A stretch of 64,000 nt of DNA from Paenibacillus sp. 32O-W (GCF_007679495.1 NZ_VEGP01000019.1:24227-88226), one strand, 5' to 3'; numbered from the stretch's first letter, positions 44,923 through 54,243 are shown. Notes: a model not told the origin generated them from the sequence alone. A program made the numbers and translations.

Positions 44923-45624
44923 ATGCTTCTGGAAATCATTAGTACCAGCCTGGAAGATGCCGTCACTGCCGAGCGCAGTGGAGCTAACCGTCTTGAGCTG
45001 TGTTCAGCCATGACCGAAACGGGACTGACCCCGAGCCTCGGGCTGATTGAAGCGGTCGTCGGCGCGGTGCAAATTCCGGTCAACGTCATTGTCCGCCCCC
45101 ACAGCCGCTCCTTTCATTATGATAAGCACGACCTGGCCGTAATGGCCGCAGATATCCGCCACATCAAGAAAGCAGGTGCGGCAGGAATCGTCATCGGGGC
45201 GCTTACCGAGGAGAGGAAAGTGGATACGGAAGCAATCTCTTATCTGTTGGAAGAAGCGGAAGGTCTGGATGTCACTTTCCACCGTGCTTTCGACGATATA
45301 GAGGTAGAAGAACAACTGGAGGCTCTGGAGACGATCGCGCAGTTTCCGCAAATCCGGCGCATTCTGACCGCCGGCGGACAGGCTCCGGCGCCGCAATCGG
45401 CGGAGCAGTTGAAGAAGCTGGTGGACCGGTCGAAGAATACTTCGGTAAATATCATGGCGGGTTACGGGATGACTCCGGAATCGTTGAAGACTCTGGTTCC
45501 TGCGACGGGTGTGACGGAGGTTCATTTCGGCTCCGCGGCCCGCGTTAACCGAAGCTTTGCTCACCCGATAGATCCCGGGGTAATAGAAACCATAATAAGA
45601 GATCTTAAGCAACTGAGCGAATAG
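44923..45624 (+). CDS. cutC: CutC family protein
   Basis: 233-residue TIM-barrel protein. LEIISTSLEDAVTAERSGANRLELCSAMTETGLTPS, the NVIVRPHSRSFHY block, DVTFHRAFDD and RILTAGGQAPAP are hallmarks. Historically named for copper homeostasis, but the evidence for that is weak; the fold and its place beside sugar kinases suggest an enzyme on a sugar or conjugate. ACTAGGAGGAG lies before the ATG. It sits between the aminopeptidase and the ROK kinase in this cluster. Confidence 0.88.
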   Translation: MLLEIISTSLEDAVTAERSGANRLELCSAMTETGLTPSLGLIEAVVGAVQIPVNVIVRPHSRSFHYDKHDLAVMAADIRHIKKAGAAGIVIGALTEERKVDTEAISYLLEEAEGLDVTFHRAFDDIEVEEQLEALETIAQFPQIRRILTAGGQAPAPQSAEQLKKLVDRSKNTSVNIMAGYGMTPESLKTLVPATGVTEVHFGSAARVNRSFAHPIDPGVIETIIRDLKQLSE

Positions 45625-45649
45625 ATCAGAAGATAATGAGGAATAGGAA

Positions 45650-46615
45650 ATGGAGCAAAATACGCAGTATGTTGTCGGGGTCGATCTCGGCGGCACCAAA
45701 ATAGCGACGGCGCTGTTGGATCAAAGCGGCCAAGTGCTGCGGCGGACACGGTTCCAAACCGCCGAGCTGAAGACGGCGGAGGAAGTGATCGATTGTCTCG
45801 TCCGTTCCGTTGAAGAAGTACGCGGCGATCTGCCTGTTGCAGGCGTCGGAGTAGCTTCTCCGGGTGCGGTGGATACGGAACGGGGAATCATTCTGAACGG
45901 AACCAACCTGCCGGGCTGGGCCGGAATTCCGCTGCGTGAGGAAATGAAGCGGAGGCTGGGTATTCCCGTTCAAGTCGTCAACGACGCGAACGCGGCGGCA
46001 TGGGGCGAATATTATGCCGGTGCCGGCCAAGGCTCGAAGACGATGGTTTATATTACGATCAGCACCGGCATCGGCTCCGGAATCGTGCTGGACGGCAAGC
46101 TGCTGCTCGGCAGCAACGGGATTGCCGCCGAGCTCGGCCATACGATGATCGGAGTGGACGGCCCGGTCTGCAGCTGCGGCCGGCCCGGCTGCTGGGAAGC
46201 CTACGCCTCCGGTACGTCCATTGCCCGGATCGCCGAGGAAGCGGCGGCACGGGAAGCGTCGCTGATGACGAATTTGGCCGCTCAAGAAGGAATACCGATC
46301 AGCGCCAAGCATCTGTTCGAAGCCGCCCGGCAAGGGGATGGAACGGCCCGCCAAACGGTGGACGAGGTTACGCATTATATAGCGCTGGGACTAATGAATG
46401 TTGTGCATACCTTCAATCCGGACTGCATCGTCATTGGCGGTGGAGTCAGCCGGGTCGGAGACGACTTGTTCAGCCCCGTGCGTCGTAAGACGGTCAGCCT
46501 CGTCATGGAGCCGTACCGCGACACCTTTCGAATCGTGCCCGCAAGCCTCGGCGACGATGTGGGCGTTGTCGGCGCCGCGACCCTTTGCTTTACAATGAGC
46601 GAAAACAATCAATAA
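45650..46615 (+). CDS. ROK family sugar kinase
   Basis: 321 residues without a DNA-binding domain. ATP-binding DLGGTKIATALLD at the N-terminus, VASPGAVD, NDANAAAWGEYYAGAGQG with the catalytic Asp, STGIGSGIVLDGKLLLG, and the zinc motif GHTMIGVDGPVCSCGRPGCWEAYASG. Likely a glucose, N-acetylglucosamine or N-acetylmannosamine kinase. Last gene of the cluster; terminator follows. Together with the ROK repressor it argues for a sugar moiety in the substrate. Confidence 0.88.
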   Translation: MEQNTQYVVGVDLGGTKIATALLDQSGQVLRRTRFQTAELKTAEEVIDCLVRSVEEVRGDLPVAGVGVASPGAVDTERGIILNGTNLPGWAGIPLREEMKRRLGIPVQVVNDANAAAWGEYYAGAGQGSKTMVYITISTGIGSGIVLDGKLLLGSNGIAAELGHTMIGVDGPVCSCGRPGCWEAYASGTSIARIAEEAAAREASLMTNLAAQEGIPISAKHLFEAARQGDGTARQTVDEVTHYIALGLMNVVHTFNPDCIVIGGGVSRVGDDLFSPVRRKTVSLVMEPYRDTFRIVPASLGDDVGVVGAATLCFTMSENNQ

Positions 46616-46623
46616 TCCTTCAA

Positions 46624-46658
46624 AAATCCGGTGGAGCATAAGCTTCATCGGATTTTTT
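46624..46658 (+). terminator. Terminator of the importer/kinase cluster
   Basis: AATCCGGTG and CATCGGATT pair (one mismatch) around an 11-nt loop and are followed by TTTT. Confidence 0.82.
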
Positions 46659-46759
46659 AAGCACTGCTATATATCGCGCACAGGTAGTTCCGGTTTTTAG
46701 GTGTTTAAGCAAAATATTGGACTACTATACTCTCAAAGATCATTCATGCCGTATGTAGT

Positions 46760-47235
46760 ATCTGGATTCCGCAGCTAGTTCGTTTCTTGGGGCGAATGAC
46801 GCCTTGAAAAAAGAGGCACCTTTTCATTAGTTTCGCTGGTGCCCCGGCAGATACGATGGATGTCTAAATGGATTTCATCCAGTTAGTTTGCTACTTTAAG
46901 GGCGATGGACGGAAACTACTGGAAAAACTGCAGCTAGTTTGGGCTAAATTGGCGGTTTGAACAAAAAACCTCTATTTTAAATGGAGTTTTTCCAGTTAGC
47001 TCAGCCGCTATTTGCAATCTGCATAAAACTACCTACATAAAATACAGTTAGATGCGCCATTCCGCACCGGCAGATATGAGAGTAGACGGATTCTCAAGTT
47101 AGATGCACCATACCGCTTGCACGGCACGGGCAAAAAATGAAAATAGCCGGATTCTCAAGTTAGATGCGCCATTCCGTTTGCACGGCATCGGTAGAATATG
47201 AAAATAGATGGATTTTCAAGGTAGATCGTCGATAA
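46760..47235. repeat. Eight degenerate copies of a 50-60 bp repeat
   Basis: A core like GGATTTTTCCAGTTAG(T/A)T recurs: near 46763 (GGATTCCGCAGCTAGTTCG), 46868, 46920, 46981, 47040, 47090, 47150 and 47210. The last four add GATGCGCCATTCCG and GCACGGCA. Spacing is mostly 50-61 bp. No gene in 46660-47298. Confidence 0.75.
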
Positions 47236-47298
47236 GGTCCAGCGGCGAGACCGAAAAAAGAACCCCAACGAGAGGTCTCGTCAGGGTTCATTGGAGAT

Positions 47299-47691
47299 TC
47301 ATCTAGGAATGACTTCGAACTGTTTCTTTGGCATGGAATGCATGCTCCGGGCAGTGACGTGCGAAACGATATAATAGGTGCCTGTTTGATCGAACGTCTT
47401 TTCAATAGAATAGACTCCGCCCTTCTGATTGGTACCTTTAATCATCTCATGCTCGTCTTCTCCGGCGAGCCAGATTTCAAACAAAACTTCCCAGGCGTCA
47501 TCGACATCCTGGCCGTTCTGGGTAACCCTGGCGGACAAGGTTACTTGTTCCCCGGCTTTGATCTGTGCCGGTGGAGCGAGCTCTACTTCAATAGGCTGCA
47601 AGGAGTCGGCATCATTATTCTGAACCGTTGCGCAGCCGGCGGACAATAACGTTAATAGCACGGCGATGAGGACAACAGAACTTCGCTTCAT
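47299..47691 (-). CDS. YtkA-like lipoprotein
   Basis: 130 residues. Lipoprotein signal with lipobox LLSAGC, then an Ig-like beta domain (VELAPPAQIKAGEQVTLSARVTQNG, TFDQTGTYYIVSHVTAR) of the YtkA/FixH type. His and Met residues near the C-terminus (HSMPKKQFEV) could bind copper, but this is a guess. The ATG overlaps the stop of the SCO gene. Last gene of the minus-strand cytochrome-oxidase accessory cluster. Confidence 0.8.
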   Translation of the reverse strand: MKRSSVVLIAVLLTLLSAGCATVQNNDADSLQPIEVELAPPAQIKAGEQVTLSARVTQNGQDVDDAWEVLFEIWLAGEDEHEMIKGTNQKGGVYSIEKTFDQTGTYYIVSHVTARSMHSMPKKQFEVIPR

Positions 47692-48284
47692 TTCCCGGAT
47701 TTCTCCTTTGCTAGAATGGCCTTCGCATCCTTAATGATCTGCTCAAACGGTGTGTCGTAAGCCCCTTCGTATCTGCTGACGATGACACCGGACGGGTTGA
47801 CCAAATAAAAGGCCGTTCCATGTATCACTTGATCCGAATCAGGATCGTTCTGAACGGTGGAGCGGAACGTACCTTCCGAAAACTTCTTGATTTCCTCTTG
47901 GGTATATCCCGTCAGGAAATGCCAGTTGGTGAAGTCCGCCTCGTAATTTTGGCCGTAGGCCTTCAACACCTCCGGTGTATCCCGGTCCGGATCGACCGAG
48001 AAGGATACGATCTCCGCGTCCACTCCGGCTTCGCGGAATTTCTGCTGAAGGATGGCCAGGTTGGAGGTCATGGGCAGACAGACAGTAACACAGTTAGTGA
48101 ATACGAAATCGGCTATCCAAACCTTGCCCTTCAGATCGGCAAGGCCGAAGTTCTGTCCCTCCTGATTTGTAAAGGTGAAGTCCTCCACGGGCCAGTTCAG
48201 TTTGGAATTGTCGGGCGGCTTGCCGCAGCCTGCAACGAGCAGGGCGAACGATGCAAGCAGAATAGCGAGGATACGGCGCTTCAC
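47688..48284 (-). CDS. SCO1/SenC family copper chaperone lipoprotein
   Basis: Delivers copper to the CuA site of cytochrome oxidase. I start at the GTG at 48284 (GGGGG upstream), giving 198 residues with lipobox LVAGC (Cys20). Thioredoxin fold with CxxxC at 65-69 (FTNCVTVCLPM) and the conserved His in the HGTAFYLVN block; both copper-binding elements are present. B. subtilis homologue is YpmQ. The frame extends further upstream but loses the lipoprotein signal. Confidence 0.9.
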   Translation of the reverse strand: MKRRILAILLASFALLVAGCGKPPDNSKLNWPVEDFTFTNQEGQNFGLADLKGKVWIADFVFTNCVTVCLPMTSNLAILQQKFREAGVDAEIVSFSVDPDRDTPEVLKAYGQNYEADFTNWHFLTGYTQEEIKKFSEGTFRSTVQNDPDSDQVIHGTAFYLVNPSGVIVSRYEGAYDTPFEQIIKDAKAILAKEKSGK

Positions 48285-48343
48285 GATAGGGACCCCCTTG
48301 TTGTCACATTGGATTACATTGTTGCAGCTTTTAGACGGACAGC

Positions 48344-48682
48344 TTACTTCTTGTCGGCGAGCCAAACCGCCAGCGATTCGATTTCGTCTTCCTTCAGCCG
48401 GTTTTTAAATCCGGGCATTCTCCCTTGGCCGTCCTCGATAATTTGGACGATGTTTTCCTTGCTGTGCTTGGAGCCGATTTTGCTCAGAGCGGGCCCCATG
48501 TTTCCTTCAAGCTGTGCTCCATGACAGGAGAGACAGTTGCTTTTGTAAACCGCATTCTGTTCAACCTCTTCCTTGGAGACGGAAGAGCCGGAGGCCTCCT
48601 GCCCGTTGGTTCCGGCCTTGCTCCCGCAGCCTGCCAGAGCCATAGCGATGACGATAACGCCTGTCCATTTTACCCATTTCAT
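48344..48682 (-). CDS. Membrane-anchored cytochrome c lipoprotein (c-550/551 type)
   Basis: 112 residues. Lipobox ALAGC (Cys19), a Ser/Gly linker, then one class I haem c domain: CxxCH at 50-54 (CLSCHGAQ) and axial Met89 in GRMPGF. Similar in size to Bacillus CccB. An electron carrier on the outer face of the membrane to a terminal oxidase. Confidence 0.9.
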   Translation of the reverse strand: MKWVKWTGVIVIAMALAGCGSKAGTNGQEASGSSVSKEEVEQNAVYKSNCLSCHGAQLEGNMGPALSKIGSKHSKENIVQIIEDGQGRMPGFKNRLKEDEIESLAVWLADKK

Positions 48683-48727
48683 ATTCCATTCCTCCCAGTT
48701 TTCCTGTGCTTTTAAAAATAAACACCA

Positions 48728-49624
48728 TCAGCGGGGCTCCGGAGACATCCCTTCACGGCCCCATTGCTCTTGCTCCTCGTCTTCCATCGCCCGTTCGGCA
48801 CGGTACCATCTGTAGAAGTTGAACGCCAGCACCCATCCGTAAATTATCTCCTGGACTACTTTCATGATGACCCCTCCCGATTGCTGATCCTCTCGGACCG
48901 ACATTGGCAGCAGATTAAGCGTCTGCGGGGAGTCGAAGCTAACGTATCCGAACGGAAGACAGAGCAAGTCCGCTCCTTCCGTATACAACCGGTACAGCGG
49001 CACATCGGCAAAAATGATTAGAGCGCAGGCCGGAGTAATCAGCACTCCGTTGGCGAACATATAGCCCATTTTTTGCAAGCCGCTTAGGCGATCCATACTT
49101 TCAATCGGGCATACAACGGGCCACCACATCATAAAGGCGGTAACCTCCAGCAGCAGATGGACGGCGGTGTGCAGCGTAAAGTTGGACATCACCGGATCGA
49201 AAATAAAGGGCATATGGTAAAGAGAGAACAAGAAGTTAAAGGTCAGAATCGCAAACAGCGGCTGCGTCAAGACGGAAACGGTTTTCTTCACCGGGCGTGG
49301 CTTAAGCAGCCTTTCGAACCAGGACACCGGAAGGCTGAGCAGAAGCAGCGGAGGCATCGCCAGAAACAGTATGGCCATCTGCAGCATATGCGCCCCGAAC
49401 AAAAAGTGCCCCAGCACATTGAGTGGCCCGCCCCAACCGAGGTAGAAGCAAATCATTCCGAGAATAAACAAAATTTTGCGGCGGCCTGTGACAAGAGGAG
49501 GCTGTCCGGGTTTACGCCGGGTCGCATACAAATAAGCAGCGGTTAGCACGACGATAATCGCAATGAGCTCCGGACTGAAGAACGCCCGCAGGCCGTACAA
49601 GTCCAGCAGGAGAGTAAAAGACAT
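48728..49624 (-). CDS. ctaG: Cytochrome c oxidase assembly factor CtaG (caa3 type)
   Basis: 298 residues, seven predicted membrane helices. Family blocks: GMICFYLGWGGPLNVLGHFLFGAHMLQM, a His-rich HTAVHLLLEVTAFMMWWPV and the WVLAFNFYRWYRAE end. In Bacillus CtaG is needed for caa3 oxidase assembly. The oxidase subunits ctaCDEF are not in the window, so this accessory set is separated from them or they lie elsewhere. Confidence 0.9.
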   Translation of the reverse strand: MSFTLLLDLYGLRAFFSPELIAIIVVLTAAYLYATRRKPGQPPLVTGRRKILFILGMICFYLGWGGPLNVLGHFLFGAHMLQMAILFLAMPPLLLLSLPVSWFERLLKPRPVKKTVSVLTQPLFAILTFNFLFSLYHMPFIFDPVMSNFTLHTAVHLLLEVTAFMMWWPVVCPIESMDRLSGLQKMGYMFANGVLITPACALIIFADVPLYRLYTEGADLLCLPFGYVSFDSPQTLNLLPMSVREDQQSGGVIMKVVQEIIYGWVLAFNFYRWYRAERAMEDEEQEQWGREGMSPEPR

Positions 49625-50240
49625 TTTCCATCACCGTCCTTAAATGGAAGCTTTAATCCTTCCCCTACTATAAGGAATGCACGGTCAAACGGGTATGACT
49701 CGAGGGGGCTATACCGGTGAACACTTTGTGAGAAAGTTATGACGAAATAGTGGCGGAGTGGGAGGCGTATATCATAATCCTGGCAAGATTCAATGAGGGG
49801 AAGCAGATGTAAAGTGATTTACGGCTGCAGGAATTTCACGTCCATGGAAAAAAGAAACAGCGGAGTATAAGAGAACTGAGTGTTTGAACTGATACTAGCA
49901 GAGGGGAATATAACAGTGGAACAGGAATTATATAAAAAAATATATGGTGTTAAAGAGCTTTATGTTACCCTATATAAAGGCTTAAGAACACCGCAACACG
50001 CGGCGGGCCGGCCTTCGGCTGTTCCTTGGTCGCCAGAGGCATTTCGGAGATGTGGAATCAGGCGACAACCCTGCACCGACTAACTGCGCCCAGCGCATCC
50101 GTACCCTTCGGGTCCTTAAGTCAGTGAGGGTTCGTGAATGACTGAACGTTATAAGAAATCAGCGCAAAAAACGGAAAATTAAAAGGAAATCCTTTTTAGT
50201 AGTTTAATCAATGACAGGTATCTTTGAGAGGAGGGTATAT
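49625..50240. other. Gene-free region
   Basis: No convincing gene. A short frame from a GTG near 49916 (GAGGGG upstream) starts MEQELYKKIYGVKELYVTLYKGL but then enters GC-rich sequence of different character (CGCGGCGGGCCGGCC near 49998), which looks like a junction of unrelated DNA. Possibly a truncated gene joined to foreign sequence. Confidence 0.4.
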
Positions 50241-51130
50241 GTGGTTAAAGTCGAGTCATTTCTGAGGTCGATTCGGCGGCATTATCCGGATGTTCCACTT
50301 TCTCCAGTAAAAGAGATAGGTTCCGGACAAAATAATGTTATTTTGCAAGTCGGATCGGACATTATTTTCAGGTTTCCTAGGTATGCAGCGGGGATCGAGC
50401 AACTGAAATTTGAAGTCCAATTGTTAAGCATTATCTCCAAATATGTTTCATTAAAAGTTCCATATCCTACTTACCGAGTCTTAGATACAAATAAAGAGAC
50501 TCATGCTTTTATGGGGTATATTCGAATTGAAGGTGAACCGCTTGACGCTGATGGACTGAATCAGATCGAGAATTACGCAGATAAGCAGCGAATCGCTGAT
50601 CAACTTAGCGACTTTTTAATGGAGTTGCACCAAATTGATCTTGGTCACTTTTCCAACTGCTTAGCTGTAAATAAATACGACCCTTTTCAGGAATGGAGAG
50701 ATCTGTACGACCACATTAAAAAAAACTGTATCCTTTCATGACGGAAGAGGCTTGTCGTCGGACGGATCGGCATTTCACGGATTTTTTTGCGTGTGAAAAG
50801 AGTGCCGCAATAATTCCATCTATTATTCATGGTGACTTCGGTACCTCGAACATTTTGTACGACAAATCGAGCCATAGGATAACCGGCATTATTGACTTTG
50901 GTTCAGCTCATGTCGGTGATCCAGCCATAGATTACGCCGCACTTCTCGCGTCATACGGAGTGGATTTCTTTCAACTGATAGAAAAACGCCTTCCTGAGGT
51001 TAAGAGTATGATCGAACGGGTGCTTTTTTATAAAGGGACTTTCGCTCTTCAGGAAGCGTTGTTTGGATTGGAACATGACGACCCTATTGCATTCACAAAT
51101 GGAATTACAGCAATAAATACATTTGATTAG
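50241..51130 (+). pseudogene. Aminoglycoside/macrolide-type phosphotransferase, frameshifted at an A8 tract
   Basis: APH-fold kinase. Start GTG at 50241 (GAGGAGGG upstream). Part 1 has EIGSGQNNVILQVGSDIIFRFPR (ATP loop) and FMGYIRIEGEPL. Part 2 (second frame, from about 50725) has the catalytic IHGDFGTSNILY and the metal-binding IIDFGSAHVGDPAIDYA. The frames join at AAAAAAAA (50717-50724): with nine A residues the protein would read KKKLYPFMTEE without interruption. So one A is missing. The total would be ~296 residues, the usual size. Either a disrupted gene, a slippage-controlled gene, or a sequencing error. Substrate unknown. Confidence 0.8.
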
Positions 51131-51485
51131 CGGAGAGGTTAATTGTGCAAGTATTTCAAAGAAAGCGATGACATCTTATAACACCGTATTATGCGAGCCA
51201 TTTTTTATTCCCTCAGAAATGCTTGAAACCCTTGTCCCATAAGGGATTTCGCTGATTCCCCACTTCGCTTTTGTCGCTTTGTCCTCGCATAACTTGGATT
51301 TTTTCAGCCAAGATATACGAACCAGGCACTTAAAGGTTATGCGCGGAAAAAGATATACGCACCTGATTTTTACGAGATATACGAGGCTGATGGTTCGATC
51401 ATAAATCGCATCAAAACACCAGTCAAGCTGACCCTGTCATTTAGGTGTTGTATTCTTCTGAACTGACAAGGAGGAATTACAGAAC
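51131..51485. other. Intergenic region with an AGATATACG motif repeated
   Basis: AGATATACG recurs at 51311, 51351 and 51375. A hairpin GAAACCCTT...AAGGGATTTC lies near 51226-51251. No gene; the promoter of the chromate transporter gene probably lies at the right end. Confidence 0.45.
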
Positions 51486-52697
51486 GTGGAAAAGAATGAT
51501 GTCGCTGTCCAGAATGAGCCCAAAAGCAAACCTCGGGCCCTTCTGGAAGTATTAGCCGTATCCACGAAACTCGGTCTCACTTCATTCGGAGGACCGATCG
51601 CTCATCTCGGTTATTTTCATGACGAATACATACGCCGCCGCAAATGGATGGACGAACGGAGTTATGCGGATCTGGTCGCGCTTTGTCAGTTTCTTCCCGG
51701 TCCTGCCAGCAGTCAAGTCGGAATCGGGATTGGTGTCATTCGCGCCGGTTTGCTTGGCGGGCTGACTGCTTGGCTCGGCTTTACGCTGCCATCTGTCATC
51801 GCGCTGGTTCTGTTCGCCTTTCTTTTGCAGGGATTTGATATTGAAAGCGCAGGATGGATCCATGGCCTTAAGATCGTCGCCGTAGCCATTGTCGCTCAAG
51901 CCGTTCTTGGCATGGGACAAAAACTGACCCCTGACCGAAATAGAGCGACAATCGCCATTATTGCAGCGTCCGCCACCCTCTTGTGGCAGACAGCTTTCAG
52001 CCAGTTCCTGCTTATTGTTGTCGCGGGCATAGCTGGACTTATGTTATACAGAAAAACGGCAATACCTGAAGCACCGAACCTGTCAGTTCCTATCAGTCGC
52101 AGCTTTGCCGTCATCTGCTTGTCTCTTTTCTTTGGACTCCTGATCGCTTTGCCTCTGCTTCGACAATTTGGTGTTGCGGACTGGCTGTCCTTGTTCGACA
52201 GCTTTTATAGGGCAGGTTCTCTTGTATTTGGCGGAGGTCACGTTGTTCTTCCGCTGCTTGAACGGGAAGTCGTACCGACAGGGTGGATCAGCGAGGCAGA
52301 CTTTCTAGCCGGTTACGGTGCGGCGCAAGCGGTGCCTGGACCGTTATTCACCTTTGCCGGTTATTTAGGTGCGATGATAAACGGAGTGAAAGGAGCTATG
52401 ATCGCTACAGCGGCCATCTTTCTGCCTGCTTTTCTGTTGATCATAGGCGCGCTACCCTTCTGGAATTCCTTGCGAAAAAGCCCTAAAGTACAGGGGGCGC
52501 TGATCGGGATTAATGCAGCGGTCGTCGGCATCTTGTTAGCTGCATTATATAACCCGCTGTGGACGACGGCTATTCTGGCTCCTGCTGATTTTGCCTTGGT
52601 TTCGACTCTGTTCTTGATGCTCGTCTTTTGGAAGATACCGCCTTGGGTTGTTGTTATCATAGGTGCGATAGGCGGAACGCTGCTCGGACTGATTTGA
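51486..52697 (+). CDS. chrA: Chromate transporter, ChrA family (two-domain)
   Basis: 403 residues with two ChrA domains. Each begins with the family pattern: TKLGLTSFGGPIAHLGYFHDEYI...LCQFLPGPASSQVG (domain 1) and YRAGSLVFGGGHVVLPLLEREVV...GYGAAQAVPGPLFTFAGYLG (domain 2). About 10-12 membrane helices. GTG at 51486 with AAGGAGGAAT upstream. Exports chromate, probably in exchange with sulfate. Monocistronic. Confidence 0.92.
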   Translation: MEKNDVAVQNEPKSKPRALLEVLAVSTKLGLTSFGGPIAHLGYFHDEYIRRRKWMDERSYADLVALCQFLPGPASSQVGIGIGVIRAGLLGGLTAWLGFTLPSVIALVLFAFLLQGFDIESAGWIHGLKIVAVAIVAQAVLGMGQKLTPDRNRATIAIIAASATLLWQTAFSQFLLIVVAGIAGLMLYRKTAIPEAPNLSVPISRSFAVICLSLFFGLLIALPLLRQFGVADWLSLFDSFYRAGSLVFGGGHVVLPLLEREVVPTGWISEADFLAGYGAAQAVPGPLFTFAGYLGAMINGVKGAMIATAAIFLPAFLLIIGALPFWNSLRKSPKVQGALIGINAAVVGILLAALYNPLWTTAILAPADFALVSTLFLMLVFWKIPPWVVVIIGAIGGTLLGLI

Positions 52698-52831
52698 AAA
52701 TGGATCGCATACATTGCCATGATTCAGGGAATTGAGATGCAATAAGTTCAGAATACGACTAAACCGCCACTGCTTCACGCGGATCTCCTGTTAAGGATGT
52801 TCAAAGCCTGAATCTTAAGAGGGTGTATGAC

Positions 52832-53437
52832 ATGAGCACTGAGAAATTAATTCGAAAGTTTGACAAACAAGCAAAAATATACGAAATGAGAAGAAGGAAG
52901 CAATCGGAAAAAAAGTGGCGTGAAAAATTGATCCGTTGCGCAAAGGGACGTGTTCTGGAAGTTGGTGTAGGAGCGGGAGCCAACTTTCATTTTTACCCTA
53001 AGGACGTTGAAGTGACGGCAGTCGATTTTAGTAAGGAAATGATGAGCAGAGCAAAAGAAGCAGCTGCTGAAAGCGGTATTCAAGCGGAATTCACTCTTTC
53101 CGATGTTGAATCGCTTTCCTTTCCGGACGATTTGTTTGATACCATCGTATCCACATTGACGTTTTGCGGGTATGAAGATCCACATCGAGTATTAAGTAAT
53201 ATTCAAAAGTGGTGCAAGCCGGGCGGACAGATTTTATTAATGGAACATGGAATCAGCTCATATCGGTTCGTCGGCCGGATTCAAAAGATGGTGGATCCGT
53301 TGTTCAAGAAAATGGTCGGATGCCATCTTAAACGAGACATCTTGCAGATTCTTAAGAATACGAACCTGAACATAAAGAAAGTAGAGCGGCATATGTTGGG
53401 AGCTGTATACCTGGTGTGGGCTGCCCCGAATAAATAG
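52832..53437 (+). CDS. Class I SAM-dependent methyltransferase
   Basis: 201 residues from the ATG at 52832 (AAGAGGG 8 nt upstream; a GTG nine bases earlier is possible). SAM-binding motif VLEVGVGAGANFHFY, acidic VTAVDFSKEM, and DTIVSTLTFCGYEDP. It resembles the UbiE/phospholipid methyltransferase-like group (TFCGYEDPHRVLSNIQKWCKPGG). Substrate unknown. Confidence 0.82.
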   Translation: MSTEKLIRKFDKQAKIYEMRRRKQSEKKWREKLIRCAKGRVLEVGVGAGANFHFYPKDVEVTAVDFSKEMMSRAKEAAAESGIQAEFTLSDVESLSFPDDLFDTIVSTLTFCGYEDPHRVLSNIQKWCKPGGQILLMEHGISSYRFVGRIQKMVDPLFKKMVGCHLKRDILQILKNTNLNIKKVERHMLGAVYLVWAAPNK

Positions 53438-53447
53438 ATCCAAACCG

Positions 53448-53490
53448 GCTTTTGTCCCATGCATACGGGATGAAAGCTTTTTTTATTGAC
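53448..53490 (+). terminator. Terminator after the methyltransferase gene
   Basis: GCTTTTGTCCC pairs with GGGATGAAAGC (two G-U pairs) and is followed by TTTTTTATT. Confidence 0.8.
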
Positions 53491-53515
53491 CCTGGCAATC
53501 GGCAATTTCTATGTA

Positions 53516-53563
53516 TTGACAGGGCAATGAATTTGTTTTAGTATTCAAGTGAATACTTGAATA
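53516..53563 (+). promoter_or_regulatory. Promoter and operator of the ArsR-rhodanese operon
   Basis: TTGACA (53516-53521), 17-bp spacer, TAGTAT (53539-53544). A perfect palindrome (53542-53563: TATTCAAGT, 4-bp centre GAAT, ACTTGAATA) overlaps the -10 and start site, as expected for an autoregulating ArsR protein. Confidence 0.85.
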
Positions 53564-53577
53564 TTGGGTGGTTTTAG

Positions 53578-54243
53578 ATGGACAACATGAACGGAAGACC
53601 TTTCAAAGATGCGATTTATAAACAATTCGCGCGGATCGGAAAATGCTTATCCAGCGAGAGACGCCTTGAACTTCTCAACCTGCTGTCACAGGGGGCCAAG
53701 TCCGTCGAAAAGCTTGCCCAGCAGACGGATATGACCATCGCCAACGTCTCCCAACATCTTCAGGTTCTTTCCGAAGCCCGCTTGGTGACGTCCAAGAAGA
53801 GGGGAACTTATGTGTATTATGAGTTGGCGAACACGGCAGTAAACGAACTATTGCTGTCTATGTGGAAAACAGGGGAACAGCAGCTTGCAGACATTCAAAA
53901 GATAAAAGAAGAATTTATGCCCCCACACGGCGGTTTTCATACGATTTCTCTGGAAGAAGCATTGGCCAAACATAAACAGGGGGAAATCATTCTCGTTGAT
54001 GTCCGGCCTTCCGAAGAGTACGAATATGATCATATTCCTGGCGCTATTTCCATTCCGATTGATGAGCTGGCTGAACATATGAATGAACTGCCGAGCGATC
54101 TTGAAATTGTAATCTACTGTCGCGGGCCATACTGTGTGTACTCGGCACAAGCCGTCTTGGAGCTGCGTAACAAAGGTTTCCTCGCTTACCGATTGGAAGA
54201 GGGGGTGCATGAATGGAAAAAACACACGGGAAGCCTTCACTAA
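53578..54243 (+). CDS. ArsR family regulator fused to a rhodanese domain
   Basis: 221 residues. N-terminal winged HTH (about 15-95; recognition region SVEKLAQQTDMTIANVSQHLQVLSEARLV). C-terminal rhodanese domain (about 122-218) with DVRPSEEYEYDHIPGAISIP and the active-site loop CRGPYC at 181-186 (Cys181). The rhodanese Cys can carry a persulfide, so the protein probably senses reactive sulfur through it. No obvious arsenic-type Cys pair in the HTH domain. First gene of a four-gene operon, with its own operator. Confidence 0.9.
   Translation: MDNMNGRPFKDAIYKQFARIGKCLSSERRLELLNLLSQGAKSVEKLAQQTDMTIANVSQHLQVLSEARLVTSKKRGTYVYYELANTAVNELLLSMWKTGEQQLADIQKIKEEFMPPHGGFHTISLEEALAKHKQGEIILVDVRPSEEYEYDHIPGAISIPIDELAEHMNELPSDLEIVIYCRGPYCVYSAQAVLELRNKGFLAYRLEEGVHEWKKHTGSLH

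Noticed and set aside
49880..50083. 67-codon frame before the phosphotransferase gene
   Set aside because: The second half changes to GC-rich sequence of different character; no homology recognised. At best the 5' end of a truncated gene.
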